From Candidatus Bathyarchaeota archaeon (GTDB taxonomy: Archaea; Thermoproteota; Bathyarchaeia; Bathyarchaeales; Bathycorpusculaceae), in NCBI GenBank assembly GCA_026014685.1, contig JAOZHW010000005.1, positions 1-64,000 on the forward strand: a stretch of 64,000 nt of DNA. Direction: 5' to 3'. The notes under the pieces are model-generated. The model saw only the letters and a program-made list of their open reading frames with translations, was not told the DNA's origin and did not search any database. The first letter of the stretch is position 1. Each line of letters begins with the position of its first letter. The translations under genes were made by a program, and so were the position numbers. Of the stretch, positions 41,353 through 50,031 are shown in pieces.

Positions 41353-41844
41353 ATGAATAGAAATTTCTTTTTAGGATTAATTATCGTCATAATTATCGGC
41401 TGCGCATCAGGCATAGCTTTACTTAATTCCTCAATTTCAAAACCCGCAGTCACACCACGCGAACTTGACTTCACAGTCAGCGGCAAAAACGACTGCCTAC
41501 GATTCCTCAACAGCAGCATATCAACCGTTTACATCCCACTTGCCACAGGCGCTAACGAGCAGTGGAAACTCACCATAAACGCAACAAAAATGGCAGGCGG
41601 CTCCAACGCATGGGTTGACCTCTACATATACAAGGGCTACTGGGATGGCGGCTTCAACTTTACCTGCAAATCCAAAGATATCTACCCCATCCTCGGCGAC
41701 ATCGAAAGCGCTGACGCACAAGTCAAAGGCAGCGAACCCTACACCAAAATCTTCGGCGGAGAAACACCTGAAAGCTACACACTGTTCTTCATCTTCCCAC
41801 CAGGCGGGCAATCAACCTTCCACGTAACCTACAAACCAGCGTAG
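41353..41844 (+). CDS. Predicted exported protein
   Basis: 163 residues from ATG 41353 (AAAGGGG 6 bases upstream; an earlier ATG in frame is not supported). Signal peptide about residues 5-28, with a single Cys in IIIGCASG that could mark a lipoprotein-like form or just the hydrophobic core. The rest is beta-rich with aromatic residues (VYIPLATGANEQWKLTINAT, then AWVDLYIYKGYWDGG) like a carbohydrate-binding or Ig-type surface domain. Convergent with the mobA-like gene, four bases from its stop. Function unknown. Confidence 0.6.
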   Translation: MNRNFFLGLIIVIIIGCASGIALLNSSISKPAVTPRELDFTVSGKNDCLRFLNSSISTVYIPLATGANEQWKLTINATKMAGGSNAWVDLYIYKGYWDGGFNFTCKSKDIYPILGDIESADAQVKGSEPYTKIFGGETPESYTLFFIFPPGGQSTFHVTYKPA

Positions 41845-41848
41845 ACGA

Positions 41849-42898
41849 CTACCTGCCCACTTTTTCTGCTTTGGTTTCACATGTTTTCTTGTCGGATAAG
41901 GCGCGGTCAGCCAGCGCCTTACATTTTTTCTCTTCGTATAACTTAGCTTCAGCATCGAAATTTTTTCCTGCCAAAATAAAGCACTCTTTAGCATGCATTT
42001 TCGCCAAGACTAAGTCTTTAGTTGAAGAGTTCAACCCAGCTTCAGCCAGCTTTGTTTCTCCTAATTGTTGGTTACTTACCCCCGCCCAAAAAGAGGTTTT
42101 CTTAAGTTCAGTTGTGCACCGTGAAAATGCTTGCACTGCCTGGGAGTAAGAGCCTTTATTAACTGCATCAAGGCCTCCACGCAGAACCTGCAAACTCGAC
42201 AAAGAGAATGCCCACTCCAACTCCTGACGCCCTTTAATTGCGCCTTGAGTTGACCGTTTGGGCAAGTTGTTTAAGTCGTCTTTTGTGTTGATGTTTATGA
42301 AACTTTTAAGGTCTGGATCCAGCTTTATGATTTCTTCTAACGGAGAAACCAGAAGTAAACTTCTGGCGCCTCGAAATATTGTATCTGCTCTGGATTGCTT
42401 TAGTGCGAGAAGTGTTTCTGTGATTTCTAAGCAAGTTTCGCGCTTAAGCACCGCCAACAAGGTTTCGAGTTTGCCATCAGGCCACATTGGAACAGCCACA
42501 TCGAACCCTGCGGCAATGTTAAACATGAAATCTGCAACAGTCGGCTTAAGACAAGGCATGTCAACAGACACAGTTAAGCAATAATCCGCTGAAACCGCAT
42601 CTAATCCCGATTTGATTGCCAAAAGCGGACCCTTAACGGGGCTATTTTGTGGGTCTAAAACGAACTCTACGTTGTCAACACCGTAAGTTTCCAGAGTTTT
42701 TGCATAAGTCGTCTGGCGGTCTTTTGTGTTTGTGCAAACGGCAACTTCATCCACAATGTCCCTGAGGTTTTTGATAACATGTACAAGGAGGGGCGTTCCG
42801 TCTATTTCGGCGAGTGCTTTATCTTGCCATGGCTGGTTGGGTATTTGGAATCTGCGGGCGCTTCCTCCAGCCAGTACTATTGCAGCTCGTTTAGGCAT
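41849..42898 (-). CDS. mobA: Molybdenum cofactor guanylyltransferase with C-terminal extension
   Basis: 349 residues. Residues 1-200 are the MobA nucleotidyltransferase: VLAGGSARRF (nucleotide loop), DKALAEIDG and VSVDMPCLKP (metal-binding Asp). MobA joins GMP to molybdopterin to make the bis-MGD cofactor of formate and formylmethanofuran dehydrogenases. The family is about 200 residues, so the final 140 residues (helical, Cys/Lys-rich, no known fold) are an extension. It fits the genes nearby: MobB twice, FdhD and FwdDBAC. The extension may dock to another cofactor protein. Confidence 0.87.
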   Translation of the reverse strand: MPKRAAIVLAGGSARRFQIPNQPWQDKALAEIDGTPLLVHVIKNLRDIVDEVAVCTNTKDRQTTYAKTLETYGVDNVEFVLDPQNSPVKGPLLAIKSGLDAVSADYCLTVSVDMPCLKPTVADFMFNIAAGFDVAVPMWPDGKLETLLAVLKRETCLEITETLLALKQSRADTIFRGARSLLLVSPLEEIIKLDPDLKSFININTKDDLNNLPKRSTQGAIKGRQELEWAFSLSSLQVLRGGLDAVNKGSYSQAVQAFSRCTTELKKTSFWAGVSNQQLGETKLAEAGLNSSTKDLVLAKMHAKECFILAGKNFDAEAKLYEEKKCKALADRALSDKKTCETKAEKVGR

Positions 42899-43008
42899 TG
42901 CCTCTCCTCAGCTATGTTTGAGCCTACATTCATCTGCATGCTCTGATTGGATTCAACCGAGTTGTTTATAATAAATTATGTCCTTCAAAACAACTGAAGC
43001 GTACTTAT

Positions 43009-43329
43009 ATGTCAATAGAGGAAGACGGCTATTTACAATTAATAGATTTGACTGAACTTGAAGAGGGCAAAATGAAGCTTGTCAAATTCCACGGAACCCC
43101 ACTTCTAATCATAAAACAAAACAGCCAAGTCTTCGTTGTTGATAACCGCTGTCCACATATGGCTTGTGGGCTTTCTGGAGGACACATAGAGGAAACAGCT
43201 ATTGTTTGTCCATGTCATGGTTTGCGGTTCAACTTGGAGGACGGTTATGACCAAAATGGTTCATTTCAATTGACTGTTTACCCTGTCAAAATTGAAGCTG
43301 GAAAAATCTGGATTAAAATAGAAGAATAA
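43009..43329 (+). CDS. Rieske [2Fe-2S] ferredoxin
   Basis: 106 residues making one Rieske domain. Cluster ligands are Cys and His in CPHMACGLSGGH and Cys and His in VCPCHGLRF (C-x-H and C-x2-H), with the usual spacing between the pairs. There is no membrane anchor, so it is soluble, like dioxygenase-type or sulfide-linked Rieske ferredoxins. The donor and acceptor are unknown; a divergent mobA gene and the exported pterin-domain-like gene lie on either side. A redox link to that exported protein is possible but would need it on the same side of the membrane. Confidence 0.88.
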   Translation: MSIEEDGYLQLIDLTELEEGKMKLVKFHGTPLLIIKQNSQVFVVDNRCPHMACGLSGGHIEETAIVCPCHGLRFNLEDGYDQNGSFQLTVYPVKIEAGKIWIKIEE

Positions 43330-43388
43330 AAAGAAAGAAAAGCTAATTTTAACAGCTTTAAGCCGTTAAACCAACCGAGATTTTAGAT

Positions 43389-44942
43389 TTACGCCGCGAT
43401 GATGTCGATTTCGACGATTTGCTTTGCTGCGGCGCTACCATCAGTTAACAATCCATCAACGCCGACGATCATGGTTTTTAGCGGTCCATCAGAGCCCAAA
43501 GTGGTGCCGTTATACCAGTAAGCTACTATCAAGTAAAGCGGATGCGCAGGGGTTGCGGGGTTTCCTGTGGCGTCGTAGGTGTTAAAGCCCACGCCGTTAG
43601 CGACTTTGTCATAGGTGTAGGTTGTGGTGTATCCGTCTTGGGCTTTAACGGTGACGTTGTTGCTGCCTGTGATTCCGACGAGGTTGCAGAGGTCAATTAA
43701 TTTTATACCTGTATAGTTACCAACGTTTACGATGGTGCCTGTGCTTTTTCTGGAGCCGCCATCATAAGTTATTGAAGTCATTTTTGCGATGTCATTTGAG
43801 AACAAAACGACTCTGTTGCCGTCTGCGCCAACCACCGTTAAAGTTAAGTCGGGGATGGGCAGGATTTGTATCTGCGCTACGCCGTTGATTTTTTCGGCGC
43901 TTGATAACTCTGCGCCGGTTAGAGTTAAGGGGGCGTTGCCGCCGCTTAAAGCCAAGTTGTTTGCTGTATTTGCCAGCATGATGTTTTGGTTGCTTGTTAT
44001 TCGGCTACTGTTAAAAGTTGCCACTTGTCCTTGGGCGCCGACGACTTTTACCACATAGCCTGATGTCAAAGCGCTGCTGCTTATGGCACCGTTGTTTTGT
44101 GCCCAAAGGGCTAACTGATAGAGAGATGTTCCCTGCCAGGTGGTTCCTGATTCAGTGTATGACACAAAGTTTTGGATAACTAAAGTATCAAAAGTACCTT
44201 TAGTCAGAGTGATTGTGCTTGATCCAGTTACTGCAATGTTCCAAGAGGTTGCAGTTGGATTGGCTGTAGGTGAAGGCGTGGCGGTGGGTTTAACAGTTGC
44301 TGCCGTGGTTGGTTTAGCAGTTGCTGTCGGTGTGGGTGATGGTGCTTGGTTTGATGTCACTTCTAGTTGGATAACTTTTTTTGACCATAGATTGCCTTCT
44401 GTGGCTAATCCTTCTGAACCTAAAATGGCTATTCTGAGTGGACCTTTATCGTCGGACAGAGGTGCTCCGTCTACGGAGTAAACTAGAACTAACTTTACGG
44501 GGGCGGTTGCATTGACCATGTCTCTTGTGGTTGGATCATACGTTCTGAAGTCTTGACCATTGATGACTTGGTTGTATGTGTAGGTCATTGGGTAACCGTC
44601 AGATGCTAAAGCCTTGAGTTTTTGGTCGCTTGTGATTCCGCCGACTAAATCCAAAAGGGTGCTGATTGGTACGCCTGTGTAGGTGCCGACGTCGGTTATT
44701 AAGCCGCCGCTGGTTTTTAGAGCTCCTTTTGAGGTGTAAGATTCTAGTGCTAGTATGTCTTGTTTGTTTAGGGTTTTTTGTTGCCCGTTACTTCCGATGA
44801 GAGTTAGGGTCATGTCTGGCAGTTCGCTGCTTGGTTTTGAGAGCAGGTATTGAGCGGCTACAACTGCCGAGGAAATGACGATTATTGTTATTATTATGGC
44901 TGCTATGATTTTTGTGTTGAAGTTTTTTGCTTGGCTGGTCAT
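43389..44942 (-). CDS. Exported protein with molybdopterin-binding-like domains
   Basis: 517 residues, signal anchor 10-32. Residues 38-200 and 365-515 are related domains with the pattern MTL(T)L(I/V)G..G......DI..M.S...DGG/SKG then VG.YTG(V/I)....L..LVG, like the small beta-rich domains found alongside sulfite-oxidase-type molybdopterin proteins. A Thr/Pro/Ala linker (200-230) and a third smaller domain separate them. No pterin-binding Cys is evident, so cofactor binding is uncertain. It lies among molybdenum-cofactor genes, yet its location outside the cell means it cannot be part of Fwd. Alternative: a surface adhesin built from duplicated domains. Confidence 0.55.
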   Translation of the reverse strand: MTSQAKNFNTKIIAAIIITIIVISSAVVAAQYLLSKPSSELPDMTLTLIGSNGQQKTLNKQDILALESYTSKGALKTSGGLITDVGTYTGVPISTLLDLVGGITSDQKLKALASDGYPMTYTYNQVINGQDFRTYDPTTRDMVNATAPVKLVLVYSVDGAPLSDDKGPLRIAILGSEGLATEGNLWSKKVIQLEVTSNQAPSPTPTATAKPTTAATVKPTATPSPTANPTATSWNIAVTGSSTITLTKGTFDTLVIQNFVSYTESGTTWQGTSLYQLALWAQNNGAISSSALTSGYVVKVVGAQGQVATFNSSRITSNQNIMLANTANNLALSGGNAPLTLTGAELSSAEKINGVAQIQILPIPDLTLTVVGADGNRVVLFSNDIAKMTSITYDGGSRKSTGTIVNVGNYTGIKLIDLCNLVGITGSNNVTVKAQDGYTTTYTYDKVANGVGFNTYDATGNPATPAHPLYLIVAYWYNGTTLGSDGPLKTMIVGVDGLLTDGSAAAKQIVEIDIIAA

Positions 44943-44979
44943 TTTTTTTACCTTCGGTGTTAGACTGGAATCGAACTTA

Positions 44980-46065
44980 CTATTTAATCATATCGGCTTT
45001 TTTAGGAAAAAAACGCAATTTAACAACAAAACCCACCACCAAACCCAAACACAAAACCACAACCAAAACTACTGCAATAACCCAAACATTCTCCGCGACA
45101 TCGTTGCGGAAATTCGTTGTCAAAGTAAAAACGTTGTTGGAATCAGTTAAGAATTGCGAAGAAGGAACAAGATAAGTCTGCACATCAACAATACCACCTG
45201 ATACATCGAACGTCAAGATTCTGGCGCTAGCCGCGCCCATCCGCTCAAATGCATCCTGCTGATTGAACAACAACTCAAACCTATCCCCCGCTTTAACCAC
45301 CTTGCCTTCCGTCGGATAATAATGCGCACTAAGCGTCAAAAACACGTTAGAATGAGTATCGAGTACTTCCTTCTTGAAGTTGGTCGCCCACTCATCGTAT
45401 TTGCGCTCTTTGTTGAGGTACATGTGCATCGCAACGATTGCGTGTGCGTCTGGATTTGAGTCTAAAAGGTTGTTTACCCACGATACCACTGTTTCGTTAG
45501 CGTTGAATGCGACGTTTATGATGAGGCATTCCCAATCGCTCACTTTGAAGCGGACAGCCGTGTTCATCCCGTCAAATTTGTCGCTTACCCAGTAGGGTTT
45601 TGTTTGCATCAAAGCTGGATTAAACGCGGCATATTGGTTGCCTATCCAGTATGAGGTGTTGTAGTCGTGGTTGCCTGCGTTCCAGCAGTACGGCACATCG
45701 TTGTCAAGCAGCATACTCATTGATTGGTTGGCGTTTAGCCATTGAGTTTTGTTGCCTTCATCGTTTACTATGTCGCCTGTGTGGATGACCATTTTTATGT
45801 TGTAGGTTTCTTTGTTTTGTACAATCCAGCGACAGAGTTCGGTGTAGCTTTGGGGGTGGCTCTCGGAAAGGTATTGGGTGTCGGTTATCCATATCACTGA
45901 AAAGGTGCTTTTTGAGGTGGTGGATGCGGGAGCAAGTAGCGCAAGGATTAGTATGGCTACAGATAGAATTTGTTTGGGGGTTGTTTTCAAATGTGGGTTC
46001 GCCTGTTCTGTAAATGGCGATGTTACTATTAAATCACTTCGCCAAATGAACTGAAAAATCATCAA
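44980..46065 (-). CDS. Exported metallophosphoesterase with membrane anchor
   Basis: 361 residues. N-terminal signal peptide, then a calcineurin-type phosphoesterase domain: VIWITDTQYL, HTGDIVNDEG, WNAGNHDYN and MHMYLN provide the two-metal ligands in the usual order. The C-terminus has a membrane helix (about 330-352) ending in a Lys-rich tail, so the enzyme faces outward. Relatives cleave nucleotides or phospholipids at the cell surface. It is divergent from the MobB gene (46-base gap); no operon. Confidence 0.85.
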   Translation of the reverse strand: MMIFQFIWRSDLIVTSPFTEQANPHLKTTPKQILSVAILILALLAPASTTSKSTFSVIWITDTQYLSESHPQSYTELCRWIVQNKETYNIKMVIHTGDIVNDEGNKTQWLNANQSMSMLLDNDVPYCWNAGNHDYNTSYWIGNQYAAFNPALMQTKPYWVSDKFDGMNTAVRFKVSDWECLIINVAFNANETVVSWVNNLLDSNPDAHAIVAMHMYLNKERKYDEWATNFKKEVLDTHSNVFLTLSAHYYPTEGKVVKAGDRFELLFNQQDAFERMGAASARILTFDVSGGIVDVQTYLVPSSQFLTDSNNVFTLTTNFRNDVAENVWVIAVVLVVVLCLGLVVGFVVKLRFFPKKADMIK

Positions 46066-46110
46066 CGACGCAACTTATATTAACAAACCCCTCCCTTCAA
46101 AAAGCGGAGC

Positions 46111-46653
46111 GTGAACCTTTCGACCCAAGTAATCGCCGCCATAGGAACCAGCGGATCAGGAAAAACCACCACACTCGAATACCTAATCACCAACCTAACC
46201 AACGAAGGATACAAAATCGGCGCAATCAAACATATACATCTCCAAAACTTCACCCTCGACCGTGAAGGCACCAACACTTGGAGATACGCCAAAGCAGGCG
46301 CAAAAATAGTCGTCGGCCTCTCGCCACATGAAATAGCCACCATCAAAAAAATCGAAACCGCCTCCACCCAGATAGACCAAATAATCAAATCCTTAGAGCC
46401 CGAAAACTTGGACATCATATTCATCGAAGGCTTACACGACACCATGTCAAAACGCAGCGACATCCCCAAAATCATCACAGCAAAAGACCCAAGCGACTTA
46501 GATGAAGCTTTAAAGAAAGCCGTTAAACCCATCTTGGCGATTGCAGGTTTAGTCGCTCTAAACATAAACAAAAAAGACGAAGATGGCGTCCCCTACATCA
46601 AAATCCCCTCGGATGGACCCAGACTTCTAAAAATAGTAAAAGAGCAACTCTAG
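46111..46653 (+). CDS. mobB: MobB-family GTP-binding protein, copy 1
   Basis: 180 residues, GTG start with GGAG a few bases ahead. The P-loop GTSGSGKTT (about 10-18) and KIGAIKHIHL follow the MobB pattern, with a FIEGL switch further on. MobB aids MobA in making the guanine dinucleotide form of the pterin cofactor. The C-terminus carries a short extra segment with KKDEDGVPYIKIPSDG, which is not part of the core. Its stop overlaps the convergent fdhD by 4 bases. Confidence 0.84.
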   Translation: MNLSTQVIAAIGTSGSGKTTTLEYLITNLTNEGYKIGAIKHIHLQNFTLDREGTNTWRYAKAGAKIVVGLSPHEIATIKKIETASTQIDQIIKSLEPENLDIIFIEGLHDTMSKRSDIPKIITAKDPSDLDEALKKAVKPILAIAGLVALNINKKDEDGVPYIKIPSDGPRLLKIVKEQL

Positions 46654-47438
46654 ATGATTATCCGCTGCGGCGCCGAATAGATGTTTAAGCGTTTTCCCCT
46701 CACAAACCCAACCAACGTCACGTTTGTTTTCTCAGCAGCATCCAAACCCGAGGAAAGCGCAGCCGCAATCGAGGCAATGATTGGTATTCCCACTTTTGCT
46801 GCTTTGTAAGTCATGTCGCCTGAGAGGCGCCCGCTTGAAGCCAAAAAGCACTCGCCCAGCGGCGTCTCTTTTAAGGCAGCCATCCCTATGGCTTTGTCAG
46901 CCGCGTTATGTCTCCCCACGTCCTCAGCCAACGCCACCAAAGTGCCATCCACCCGGTAGACGGCGGCAACATGCAAACCCCCAGTCAGCCGAAATCCTGC
47001 AGCCTTAAAATTTAAGGCATTAACGCCCTCAAAAATTACCTGCGCCGAAACCCTCAAATCCGAATCAACGCGAGGGATTTTTCCGACGTACTGGTATGGT
47101 GCAGGGCTTCCGCAGACAGATGGAATCACGCGGTTGTGTAGTCTGGATAGTTTCACGCGTAAATCCAAGTCGATGTCTGGTTTTATTGTGACGTTGCAGG
47201 TGTTCTCGTTGGGTTTTAGTTCGATTTCTCGGATTTCTTGGATTGATTTTAGGATGCCTTCTGAAAGTAGGTGTCCGACTGCGAGTTCTTTTTGGTCACT
47301 GGGAGAGGAGAGGATGGTTGCCCAAAACTTGTTGTTAACAAACAGGTGCAGGGGAGTTTCTTCGGCTATAAAGTCCACTTTTTTTTCTGTTTTGCCTGTT
47401 GAAACTTCAACTCTGATTATGTCGACTTCGCGAACCAT
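46650..47438 (-). CDS. fdhD: Formate dehydrogenase accessory sulfurtransferase FdhD
   Basis: 262 residues. FdhD transfers a sulfur to the bis-MGD cofactor so that the enzyme becomes active. The core signature TGGLHVAAVYRVDG and ALAEDVGRHNAADKAIG is unmistakable. In the Cys loop, IPSVCGSPAPYQ has only one Cys, whereas many bacterial FdhD have two (CxxC); archaeal forms vary. Its presence by a fwd operon, with no formate dehydrogenase in the window, suggests it sulfurates the Fwd cofactor or a distant enzyme. Confidence 0.93.
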   Translation of the reverse strand: MVREVDIIRVEVSTGKTEKKVDFIAEETPLHLFVNNKFWATILSSPSDQKELAVGHLLSEGILKSIQEIREIELKPNENTCNVTIKPDIDLDLRVKLSRLHNRVIPSVCGSPAPYQYVGKIPRVDSDLRVSAQVIFEGVNALNFKAAGFRLTGGLHVAAVYRVDGTLVALAEDVGRHNAADKAIGMAALKETPLGECFLASSGRLSGDMTYKAAKVGIPIIASIAAALSSGLDAAEKTNVTLVGFVRGKRLNIYSAPQRIII

Positions 47439-47572
47439 CGAACTCCCACTTAGAGGTGTCTTGCGTCAACTGGGAAAGCATCTTTGAAGTATTTAACGTT
47501 TGATTAACTGCCACACGTCAAGCACGATAATTTAAAATAACCTTCCGCAAATAGAACTAATGGTGACGTGTT

Positions 47573-47932
47573 TTGGTGGAATTAGCTTGGGACAAACCCG
47601 TTTTAACCGTCTATCATGAGAACAATGAACATCCAGAAAGAGAGGCATTCGCAATCATTAAGGCAAAGAAACTCGTCCTCAACCAGTTGGAGCAGGGAGG
47701 ATTCAGCGGGAACGTTGAGGACTTCTTTTGTCTGATGGGAGACGCGGATGAACTCAAGTCAAACCAGAAATACATTGTCTGCTGGTTTGACGACAAAGTG
47801 GATGACTTCTATGAGGGCTTTCGGCGGTTGTCTGGAGTTACATTTCCAAGTGGCGTAAATTACTCGCTGGACAAGCGGAACAAGCGAACCTACAACGCTG
47901 AATTCCAAGCAAAATATGCCAAACTCAAATAG
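47573..47932 (+). CDS. Unrecognised soluble protein, 119 residues
   Basis: TTG at 47573 or GTG at 47576 (GGTGA lies 6-9 bases upstream). An acidic alpha/beta protein with ENNEHPEREAFAIIKAKKLV in the first half and FDDKVDDFYEGFRRLSG in the second, and Cys residues in FFCLMGD and YIVCW. No membrane segment. It precedes the fwd operon by 144 bases but has its own start region. I do not recognise the family. Confidence 0.6.
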   Translation: MVELAWDKPVLTVYHENNEHPEREAFAIIKAKKLVLNQLEQGGFSGNVEDFFCLMGDADELKSNQKYIVCWFDDKVDDFYEGFRRLSGVTFPSGVNYSLDKRNKRTYNAEFQAKYAKLK

Positions 47933-48035
47933 TTAACTCAGCGATTTCTCAACGTGTAATAAAAATAGAATTAATGCATTTATCCAGTATAATACAACGT
48001 TTATCTTGGGTTTTAGGGATTTTTTGAACTTACTC

Positions 48036-48044
48036 TTAAATATA
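48036..48044 (+). promoter_or_regulatory. TATA box of the fwd operon
   Basis: TTAAATATA about 33-41 bases before the ATG of fwdD, a typical archaeal spacing for a short leader. Confidence 0.5.
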
Positions 48045-48076
48045 ACTATCTAAATTTAACTTGTAAGGTCAAAATT

Positions 48077-48478
48077 ATGGCGGAGCAAAAGTTAAAGGTA
48101 ACTTTGCTTACGGGACGCACAATCGAGCAGGGCGTTGGCAAAGAAAGGGGAAAAAGCTCAGAAGACTATTTTGATGCGTGTTCAATGTGTTATATGGACG
48201 CAGGTGACATGCAGAAACTTGGCATAAAAAACGGAACAAACATAAAGGTCACCACCAAGAGCGGGTCAGTGGTTCTTAGAGCCGTCAAATATCGACGGGC
48301 ATCGACTCCTGGCTTAATCTACATTCCTTATGGTCCTTGGGCTAACGCAGTCTGCAGTGACGAAACCACCAGCATCGGCATGCCCACTTTTAAAGGAACC
48401 CCAGCTGAAGTAGAACCAGCACCAGACGAACCTGTGCTGAAACTTGAAGAGTTACTCAAAGCAGAATTCGGGAGATAA
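48077..48478 (+). CDS. fwdD: Formylmethanofuran dehydrogenase subunit D
   Basis: 133 residues, a molybdopterin dinucleotide-binding (MopB C-terminal) domain with LTGRTIEQGVGKE, YFDACSMCYMDAGDM and LIYIPYGPWANAV, the last being a hallmark of FwdD/FmdD. With subunit B it builds the bis-pterin-Mo/W site that reduces CO2 to formate, which subunit A then attaches to methanofuran. First gene of a tight four-gene operon (2 bases to fwdB). Whether the metal is Mo or W cannot be told from sequence. Confidence 0.95.
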   Translation: MAEQKLKVTLLTGRTIEQGVGKERGKSSEDYFDACSMCYMDAGDMQKLGIKNGTNIKVTTKSGSVVLRAVKYRRASTPGLIYIPYGPWANAVCSDETTSIGMPTFKGTPAEVEPAPDEPVLKLEELLKAEFGR

Positions 48479-48480
48479 AC

Positions 48481-50031
48481 ATGTCAGTAATTAAATCAGT
48501 TACTTGTCCAATATGCGGCTGTTTATGCGACGACATAGAATTAACCGTTGAAAACAACGAGGTTACAAAAGTCAAAAACGGCTGCGCAGTTTGTGAATCA
48601 AAATTCATAGGTTACAGAAGCGAACACAGAATCAAAACCCCGTTGATCCGAAAAGACGGAAAACTTGTGCCTGTCTCCATGAAAGAGGCGATCCATAAAG
48701 CAGCTGAAATCTTAGCCAACGCAAACTACCCTGTACTTTACGGCTGGAGTTCAACCAGCTGCGAAGCCCAACGTCTCGGTGTCGAATTAGCTGAAGAAGT
48801 CGGCGGAGTTATGGATAACACAGCCGTTGTCTGCCATGGTCCATCCATCTTAGGCGAGCAAGAAGCAGGCATCCCAACAGGCACATTGGGACAAATTAGG
48901 CACCGGGCTGACCTCATCATTTACTGGGGATGTGATCCTTGGAGTGCACACCCAAGGCACCTTGAAAGATACACATCTTTTGCTGAGGGTCGCTTCGAAA
49001 AAAGCGAATGGCAATCATACCTTAAAAAACTAAAAGCCCAAGCAGGCCAAAAGAAAGTCGAAAGCACAACAAGGCGCCTATCTGCAGGTGTTCAAATTCC
49101 AAGGCCCCAAGCTTGCAGTTTAGGTGGTATGCCCCCGTCCTTGTCGAAGCGTGGACGCAAACTCATCGTGATTGATGTACGCAAAACGATGTCTGCCGAG
49201 ATGGCGGATTTCTTCATCCAAGTTGAACCCAACAAAGATTACGAACTAGTGCAAGCGTTACGGGCTCTGGTTCAAGACCAAGAGCTTGATGTAGACAAAG
49301 TTGCAGGTATCCCGATAGAGACCCTGCGAGAATTAGCCGACGCGCTAGTGAACTGCGAGTTAGGAGTAATCTTCTTCGGCATGGGATTAACCCAATCTAC
49401 AGGCAAATTCAGAAACATCGAAGTCGCAATATCGCTGGTCAGAGACTTAAACATGAGAACCAAATTCTTGATTCTGCCCATGCGAGGACACTTCAACGTA
49501 ACCGGCGCCAACACAGTAACAGCCTGGCAAAGCGGCTATCCTTATGGCGTTGATTTCTCGATGGGTTACCCCAGATACAACCCAGGAGAAACAACCTGCA
49601 TGGAAATTCTACTCCGTGAAGAAAACGACGCGACACTCGTCATCGCTGCAGACCCAGCCGCAAACTTCCCCAAAAAAGCAGTACAAAACATGGTCAAACA
49701 TCCCTTGATAGTCATAGACCCCCACATGAACGCAACCGCAATATTGGGCGATGTCGTTATTCCTTCAGCCTTTGTAGGTATAGAAGTTGAAGGCTCCGCT
49801 TACAGAATGGACCACGTACCCCTACCGCTTAAGAAGGTTGTTGAGCCACCTGAAGGAATAATCTCAGACCTTGAAATCCTAACAAAGATACTAGAAGAAG
49901 TAAAAGCCATAAAGGCACAAAAAACCGAAACAAACCAACCCCCTGCTGAAGCTAAACCTAAAGCAAAAACCGAGACCAAGAAAAAACCCAAATCGGTTAA
50001 AAAAACAAAAAAGAAGAAGGAGGCAGCATAA
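48481..50031 (+). CDS. fwdB: Formylmethanofuran dehydrogenase subunit B with Lys-rich tail
   Basis: 516 residues. Cluster Cys CPICGCLCDD and CAVCESKF ligate one [4Fe-4S] near the N-terminus; VVCHGPS supplies the Cys ligand of Mo/W; the rest is the molybdopterin oxidoreductase fold. The family is about 430-450 residues; the last 50 residues here are a repetitive Lys/Glu/Ala tail (KTETKKKPKSVKK-type) that is disordered. Two bases separate it from fwdD, and fwdA follows at once. A loop at about residue 170-205 (KKLKAQAGQKKVE) also looks inserted. Confidence 0.94.
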   Translation: MSVIKSVTCPICGCLCDDIELTVENNEVTKVKNGCAVCESKFIGYRSEHRIKTPLIRKDGKLVPVSMKEAIHKAAEILANANYPVLYGWSSTSCEAQRLGVELAEEVGGVMDNTAVVCHGPSILGEQEAGIPTGTLGQIRHRADLIIYWGCDPWSAHPRHLERYTSFAEGRFEKSEWQSYLKKLKAQAGQKKVESTTRRLSAGVQIPRPQACSLGGMPPSLSKRGRKLIVIDVRKTMSAEMADFFIQVEPNKDYELVQALRALVQDQELDVDKVAGIPIETLRELADALVNCELGVIFFGMGLTQSTGKFRNIEVAISLVRDLNMRTKFLILPMRGHFNVTGANTVTAWQSGYPYGVDFSMGYPRYNPGETTCMEILLREENDATLVIAADPAANFPKKAVQNMVKHPLIVIDPHMNATAILGDVVIPSAFVGIEVEGSAYRMDHVPLPLKKVVEPPEGIISDLEILTKILEEVKAIKAQKTETNQPPAEAKPKAKTETKKKPKSVKKTKKKKEAA

